Positions 59,938 to 64,000 of a DNA stretch of 64,000 nt are shown piece after piece. A model generated the notes under the pieces. It did no database searches, was not told the DNA's origin, and saw only the letters and a program-made list of their open reading frames with translations. How positions within the stretch are numbered: position 1 is the first letter of the stretch; each line of letters starts with the position of its first letter. The translations under genes were made by a program, and so were the position numbers. The stretch comes from an uncultured bacterium (GTDB lineage: Bacteria; Cyanobacteriota; Vampirovibrionia; Gastranaerophilales; Gastranaerophilaceae), in contig CACZFL010000003.1 in NCBI GenBank assembly GCA_902780525.1, positions 62,001 through 126,000 on the forward strand, given 5' to 3'.

Positions 59938-61836
59938 ATGCAAATAAATAATACTAATAACCGACAACAAATAGACTTAAAAGGTGTAAGATATGTTCAG
60001 GGGGGAAAGATACAGCAAAATACCTCTGACGATAATTCCGATAAATTAATAGGAGAGCTTGATAAAATGAGTATGATTAACAACGTTGGCATTTCAAAAC
60101 CTGAATTTGAACTTGGTCTTTCAAGAGAAGAACTTCAGAAAAGAACTCACAAAGATTATTTAACAACAAAGAAAATGCTTGATGTTGATGCGCCTGAATA
60201 CTTGGCACTATCTGATGGTGATAAAGAAGCGCTCAAACATTTAACTCGTGCGGCTGCAAGGTTAGACAAAGTTGAAATGATTCTCGATGATCACAATAAC
60301 CTTGCTTTTAAAGAATATCTCGAAAAAGAAATTGCAAAAGGAAATGAGGATGCTAAATTAACAAAGATTCTTTTTGATGCTCAGAAGGGTATTTTTGCGC
60401 TTGACAGAGATTCAAATATGATTAAACTGGCAAAAGGGCTTGAGCCTAAAAAAGGAATCGGAGTTTATCCGAGCGATTTAACAAAAGAAGAGTTTCACTC
60501 AATCTTAATCAAAATGATGAAGGAAGGAAAAGTTGACGAGGTTGCAAAAATCCTAAACCAGCGCTCAGTAGTTGAACGTGAAGGCGATGAACTCAAAGCA
60601 ACAGATTATGTTGATTATTTTAAAGAAGATTTTGAATATATGGCAACAGAGCTTGAAAAAGCAGCAGAAACTTCTACAAACGCAGATTTTAATGAATATC
60701 TTAAACTTCAGGCGAAAGCACTCAGAAAAGCGGATCCGATGTTAGACGGATATGCCGATAAAAAATGGGCAACTTTGCAGGATACACCACTTGAGTTCAC
60801 AATTACAAGAGAAAACTACTCAGATGAAATGACAGAATCAGTAGTTGAAAACGCTGAACTCAAAAAACTTCTTGACGAAAACGGTATTGTTCCCGTTTCA
60901 AAAGACTGCCTTGGAGGACGTGTCGGAATAGTTAATAAGGCCGGTACTGATGCAATATTAAACGTAAAAAAATATTTACCTTTGATGGCACAGAATATGC
61001 CTTATAATGACAAATATGTTCAGAACATTTCCGCTGACAAAGAATCGAAACAAACAATGGTTGACGTTGACCTTGTCGGAGTTTATGGTGACGTAGGTGA
61101 ATACCGTGCAGGGATTACGCTTGCAGAAAACCTGCCAAATGATGATAAATTATCCGTAAAAGAGCTTGACGGCGGAAGAAGAAATGTTTACCACAGACAA
61201 ATCCGTCTTATTACATCAGACGATGCAAAAGAAAAAATGCAAAAAAGACTTGATGCAATCTTAAACAAAGATTTGCATAAATACTATAATGACGAAGCTG
61301 ACCACTGGTTTACAATAGGTCACGAAAACGGACACTCTCTCGGCCCAAAATCAGGAACGGAAGGTTTGGGAAAATACAAATCAATCATTGAAGAAAACAA
61401 AGCTGATATGGTTTCACTTGCGATGCTTGATGTTCTTACAGGCGCAGGAATGTACACTAAAGAGCAAAAAGAACAAATGATAGTAACTTATGCGGCGGAC
61501 AATATGCTTATGGCAAAACCGACTTTGAGTCAGGCTCACAGAGTTCGTTCCGTTATGCAAAATTACTTCTTCATCAAAGAAGGAGCAATAACCATTTCTC
61601 CGGAAGGTATTCTTGATGTGAACATAGATAAAATGGTTGAAACAGCTCAAAAAATGCTAAAAGAAATCATTGAAGTTCAGTTGAGTGGAGATTTTTCAAG
61701 AGGTGAGAAATACGTAAATGACTATTTTGTATGGACTCCCGAGATGGAAACATTAGCACAAAACATCAAAAAAGTTTCCAAGACGCTCAACGGTAAAGTT
61801 GAATCACCGCTTGCAGACAAGCTTGTAAGTGAATAA
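59938..61836 (+). CDS. Gluzincin-like metallopeptidase (M49-like), uncharacterised
   Basis: A 632-residue protein. HENGH (about 462-466) in WFTIGHENGHSLGP is a zinc-binding HEXXH, and IEENKADMVS (about 484-493) supplies the third ligand about 20 residues later; this spacing and the EExxAD motif recall the M49 dipeptidyl peptidase III clan. Length also fits. The first 60 residues are low-complexity. I start at MQINNTN (59938) because AGGAGG lies four bases before it; upstream in-frame ATGs lack this. No signal peptide, so the peptidase is probably cytoplasmic. Substrate unknown. Confidence 0.6.
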   Translation: MQINNTNNRQQIDLKGVRYVQGGKIQQNTSDDNSDKLIGELDKMSMINNVGISKPEFELGLSREELQKRTHKDYLTTKKMLDVDAPEYLALSDGDKEALKHLTRAAARLDKVEMILDDHNNLAFKEYLEKEIAKGNEDAKLTKILFDAQKGIFALDRDSNMIKLAKGLEPKKGIGVYPSDLTKEEFHSILIKMMKEGKVDEVAKILNQRSVVEREGDELKATDYVDYFKEDFEYMATELEKAAETSTNADFNEYLKLQAKALRKADPMLDGYADKKWATLQDTPLEFTITRENYSDEMTESVVENAELKKLLDENGIVPVSKDCLGGRVGIVNKAGTDAILNVKKYLPLMAQNMPYNDKYVQNISADKESKQTMVDVDLVGVYGDVGEYRAGITLAENLPNDDKLSVKELDGGRRNVYHRQIRLITSDDAKEKMQKRLDAILNKDLHKYYNDEADHWFTIGHENGHSLGPKSGTEGLGKYKSIIEENKADMVSLAMLDVLTGAGMYTKEQKEQMIVTYAADNMLMAKPTLSQAHRVRSVMQNYFFIKEGAITISPEGILDVNIDKMVETAQKMLKEIIEVQLSGDFSRGEKYVNDYFVWTPEMETLAQNIKKVSKTLNGKVESPLADKLVSE

Positions 61837-61847
61837 AGATAACATAG

Positions 61848-61881
61848 AAAAGTCCCGAACTGTTTTGGTTCGGGACTTTTT
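61848..61881. terminator. Bidirectional terminator between the peptidase gene and glnA
   Basis: AAAAGTCCCGAAC (61848-61860) pairs with GTTCGGGACTTTT (61868-61880). Confidence 0.9.
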
Positions 61882-61915
61882 ATATTTGTATAATTACCTT
61901 CTCTAATTTATCCCT

Positions 61916-63280
61916 CTAATATCTTGCGAGGTATTTATCGATTTCCCACTGAGATACGTAGGTTCTGAAGTTATCCCACTCAATTTCTTTTGCCGTAACA
62001 AACTCATCAACAATATGCGGCCCGAGAGCGGTTTTTGCGATAAGTGAACGCTGCAGACAATCGAGAGCTTCGTGAAGGCTTCCCGGAAGTGATTCTATTT
62101 TCAGACGTTTACGTTCTTTATCGGAAAGCTTGTAAATGTTTGACTCAACCGGTTTTGGCGGTTCAATTTTATTGCGGACACCGTCTAAACAAGCAGCTAA
62201 AATTGTTGCAAATGCCAAATACGGGTTGCAGCTAGGGTCAGGAGAACGAAGTTCAACACGGGTTGAAACTCCGCGTTTTGCAGGAACTCTTAACAATGCA
62301 CTTCTGTTAGCCAAAGACCACGCCATATAAACAGGAGCTTCATATCCCGGAACAATACGTTTATAGCTATTTACAGTCGGGTTAAGAATAGCCGTAATAC
62401 TTTTTACATGTTTAAGCAAACCGCCGATAGCATATCTTGCTGTATCAGAAAGCTGATATTCACCTTTAGGATCATAGAAAGCATTTTTGCCTTTAAGGTC
62501 GGAAAGTGAAATATTGCAGTGCATACCGGAACCGTTGATACCGAAAATAGGTTTTGGCATAAATGTTGCGTGAAGCCCGTATTGAGCAGCAATTGCTTTT
62601 ACTGCTATTCTGAAGGTAACAACGTTATCGGCTGTTGTTAATATGTCGGAGTATTTGAAATCAATTTCGTGCTGACCGTCAGCTACTTCGTGGTGTGAAG
62701 CTTCAATATCAAATCCCATATCCTGAAGAGTGCTTACAATGTCGGAACGAACTTCTTCGCCCAAATCATCAGGACCTACGTCATAATACCCTGCTCTGTC
62801 ATGAGTTTTTGTTGTAATATGTCCTTCTTCATCTTTTTCAAACAGGAAAAACTCAGCTTCAGGTCCGATATTCATAGAGAAACCGAGTTTTTTGGCTTCT
62901 GCCATAAGTCTTTTTAAATTACATCTCGGACAGCCTTCAAACGGGGTGCCGTCAGCGTTATAAATATCACAAATTACACGTGCTGAATTTCTGCCGTTTT
63001 GTTCCTGCCATGGAAGTATTTGGAAGGTATTTTTATCCGGATAGAAAAACATATCTGATGTTTCAATATTCCTGAAACCCTTGATTGATGAACCATCAAG
63101 CATAATTTCATTGTTCAGAACCCTGTCAATGTGTTCCGAAGGTACAGCCATATTTTTAACCTGACCGTTAATATCAACGAATTGAAGTTTGATAAATTGA
63201 ACGTCATACTCTTCAATCATTTTTTTGATATCTTCATCTGTATATTTTCTGCCGTCTAATGGCTGATGCATAAATTCCAT
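61916..63280 (-). CDS. glnA: Glutamine synthetase type I
   Basis: A 454-residue enzyme that makes glutamine from glutamate and ammonia, and the main nitrogen assimilation step. Motifs: FVDINGQVKNMAVP, MLDGSSIKGF, PEAEFFLF, GINGSGMHCN and NRSALLRVPA. The length and the tail (PVESNIYKLSDKERKR, ending DKYLARY) fit GlnA of the alpha type, without the adenylylation-loop tyrosine region of enteric enzymes. AAGGAGG precedes the ATG. The stop TAG is followed by AGGGATAAATT, a variant of the stop-codon motif. Confidence 0.97.
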   Translation of the reverse strand: MEFMHQPLDGRKYTDEDIKKMIEEYDVQFIKLQFVDINGQVKNMAVPSEHIDRVLNNEIMLDGSSIKGFRNIETSDMFFYPDKNTFQILPWQEQNGRNSARVICDIYNADGTPFEGCPRCNLKRLMAEAKKLGFSMNIGPEAEFFLFEKDEEGHITTKTHDRAGYYDVGPDDLGEEVRSDIVSTLQDMGFDIEASHHEVADGQHEIDFKYSDILTTADNVVTFRIAVKAIAAQYGLHATFMPKPIFGINGSGMHCNISLSDLKGKNAFYDPKGEYQLSDTARYAIGGLLKHVKSITAILNPTVNSYKRIVPGYEAPVYMAWSLANRSALLRVPAKRGVSTRVELRSPDPSCNPYLAFATILAACLDGVRNKIEPPKPVESNIYKLSDKERKRLKIESLPGSLHEALDCLQRSLIAKTALGPHIVDEFVTAKEIEWDNFRTYVSQWEIDKYLARY

Positions 63281-63307
63281 ATACTCCCTCCTTATACTAA
63301 TGGTTTA

Positions 63308-63337
63308 ATAATATATTATTTTTGCTCTCAAGGTCAA
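63308..63337 (-). promoter_or_regulatory. glnA promoter
   Basis: On the minus strand: TTGACC (63337-63332), 18 bp, TATTAT (63313-63308). Position fits a leader of about 20 nt. No clear NtcA site was seen, though TGTAAACATTTGTAAC lies upstream (about 63370). Confidence 0.5.
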
Positions 63338-63490
63338 TAGATTGTGTATTAAGAATATATTAAATTTTGAATGTAAACATTTGTAACAAAAACAGTTTTT
63401 TTCATACTTTTCATTAAAGTTTTATCAATATGTGCCGTTAAACATCTAGTAAGGCTGTGTATATTCTCCCGTATAAGATAAAGGTAAGTA

Positions 63491-64000
63491 ATGGAAGTAA
63501 GTCTAAATAAGTTTTCAAAAGATATGCAGGCAAAGATTATGGCTGCATTTCGGAACGATAATAAAATTGATGACAAGGAAGCCCAAGAAATCGGGTTGTC
63601 CAAAGAAGAAGCTGCCGAATTATCGTTGGAACTTGCGGGTATATTGCATAACAAAGGTGATTATACAGAATTTACGCAAAAAGACAAAGAAGGAAATAAA
63701 CAAACACTTACTTTATACGGAAATAAACAGGAAGGACCTTTAAAACTCACATTAGACAGTATAGAGTTTTACGCTAAAAAATATCCCGATGCCAACATAA
63801 AAAGTGCATATCTGAAAAACGGAATTGTATCTCTTCTGGACAAAAATGGTGAGATAGCAAAAGACAGCGCAGGGAATGATATCACAGTTAATTTTAACAA
63901 GCAAGCTGCTAAAACGAATATTGATTTGGTTGGGTTTTATCTTAATCATGCCGGCGAAAGTTTTGATGTTAACAAAATGATAGAGTATCAGACTTTGCAG
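63491..64000 (+). CDS. Unknown protein, cut by the window end
   Basis: The frame is open from ATG at 63491 to the end, 170 residues so far. It begins MEVSLNKFSKDMQAKIMAAF and continues with an acidic helical segment IDDKEAQEIGLSKEEAAELSL, which has an EF-hand-like or bacterial Ig-like look, then YGNKQEGPLKLTLDSIEFYAKKYPDANIKSAYLKNGIVSLLDKNGE. I do not recognise a family. AAAGG precedes the ATG. It is transcribed away from glnA. Confidence 0.6.
   Translation, partial: MEVSLNKFSKDMQAKIMAAFRNDNKIDDKEAQEIGLSKEEAAELSLELAGILHNKGDYTEFTQKDKEGNKQTLTLYGNKQEGPLKLTLDSIEFYAKKYPDANIKSAYLKNGIVSLLDKNGEIAKDSAGNDITVNFNKQAAKTNIDLVGFYLNHAGESFDVNKMIEYQTLQ

Noticed and set aside
1-64000. tRNA, rRNA or CRISPR arrays
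   Set aside because: I found no T-loop-like GTTCRANNC in a cloverleaf context, no rRNA sequence, and no regularly spaced direct repeats of CRISPR size; the 14-bp motif arrays are too short.

Overview
The window is AT-rich (roughly 36% GC by eye), densely packed with housekeeping genes and has no rRNA, tRNA or CRISPR array that I can see. It encodes a diderm, motile, anaerobe-like bacterium: an OprP-like porin, an AsmA-type envelope protein and an S-layer-homology protein point to an outer membrane; fliF-fliG-fliH-fliI point to a flagellum; an NrdG activase points to anaerobic dNTP synthesis. The mix (SLH protein, FtsZ with a long disordered N-terminus and an IPDFLKK tail, GlnA of the alpha type, many small unknown proteins) suggests to me a non-photosynthetic Cyanobacteria relative such as Gastranaerophilales/Melainabacteria. 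That taxon call is inference, not proof.

Layout. 1-4 kb: accD end, accA, riboflavin genes ribE-ribBA and a GNAT protein. 4-6.7 kb: an SLH exported protein, then an AT-rich block with two small XRE regulators divergent from a HAD-like protein. 6.7-13.3 kb: mscL, fusA, and a leftward unit TPR protein-recN-ABC permease. 13.3-19.3 kb: an HxlR regulator with an MBL-fold hydrolase, then fliFGHI. 19.3-27.5 kb is mostly leftward: a DUF4145-like membrane protein, a MalG-type permease, proC, SEC-C protein, yvcK-tsaE-tsaB, pxpA and a MalF-type permease, interrupted by rightward rpmH. 27.6-36 kb: phosphohexomutase, dnaK, a CheR-like protein, porin, nrdG, a 0.5 kb noncoding palindrome array and ftsZ. 36-41 kb leftward: response regulator-histidine kinase-prmA, and prs. 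41-48 kb: AsmA protein, a coiled-coil repeat protein, an odd pair of degenerate PurN-like and PurD-like proteins, and dCMP deaminase. 48-54.8 kb: dnaN, leuD, rnhB, nadA-mnmA, panE-neuA-like. 55-64 kb: a candidate noncoding RNA, two small exported/pilin-like proteins, a broken YdjC deacetylase gene, a glycosyltransferase, plsC, a gluzincin-like protein, glnA, and a gene cut by the window end.

The most striking structure is not a gene. The octamer GGGGTAAA occurs about 24 times on the two strands. It very often sits directly on stop codons as TAG-GGG-TAAAT, sometimes with longer G runs, and in places forms tandem 14-bp units. A separate family of roughly 125-bp palindromic elements, also carrying a terminal TAG used as a stop codon, occurs after mscL and nrdG. 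Six genes carry a -10 box exactly 6 nt before the ATG, predicting leaderless mRNAs.
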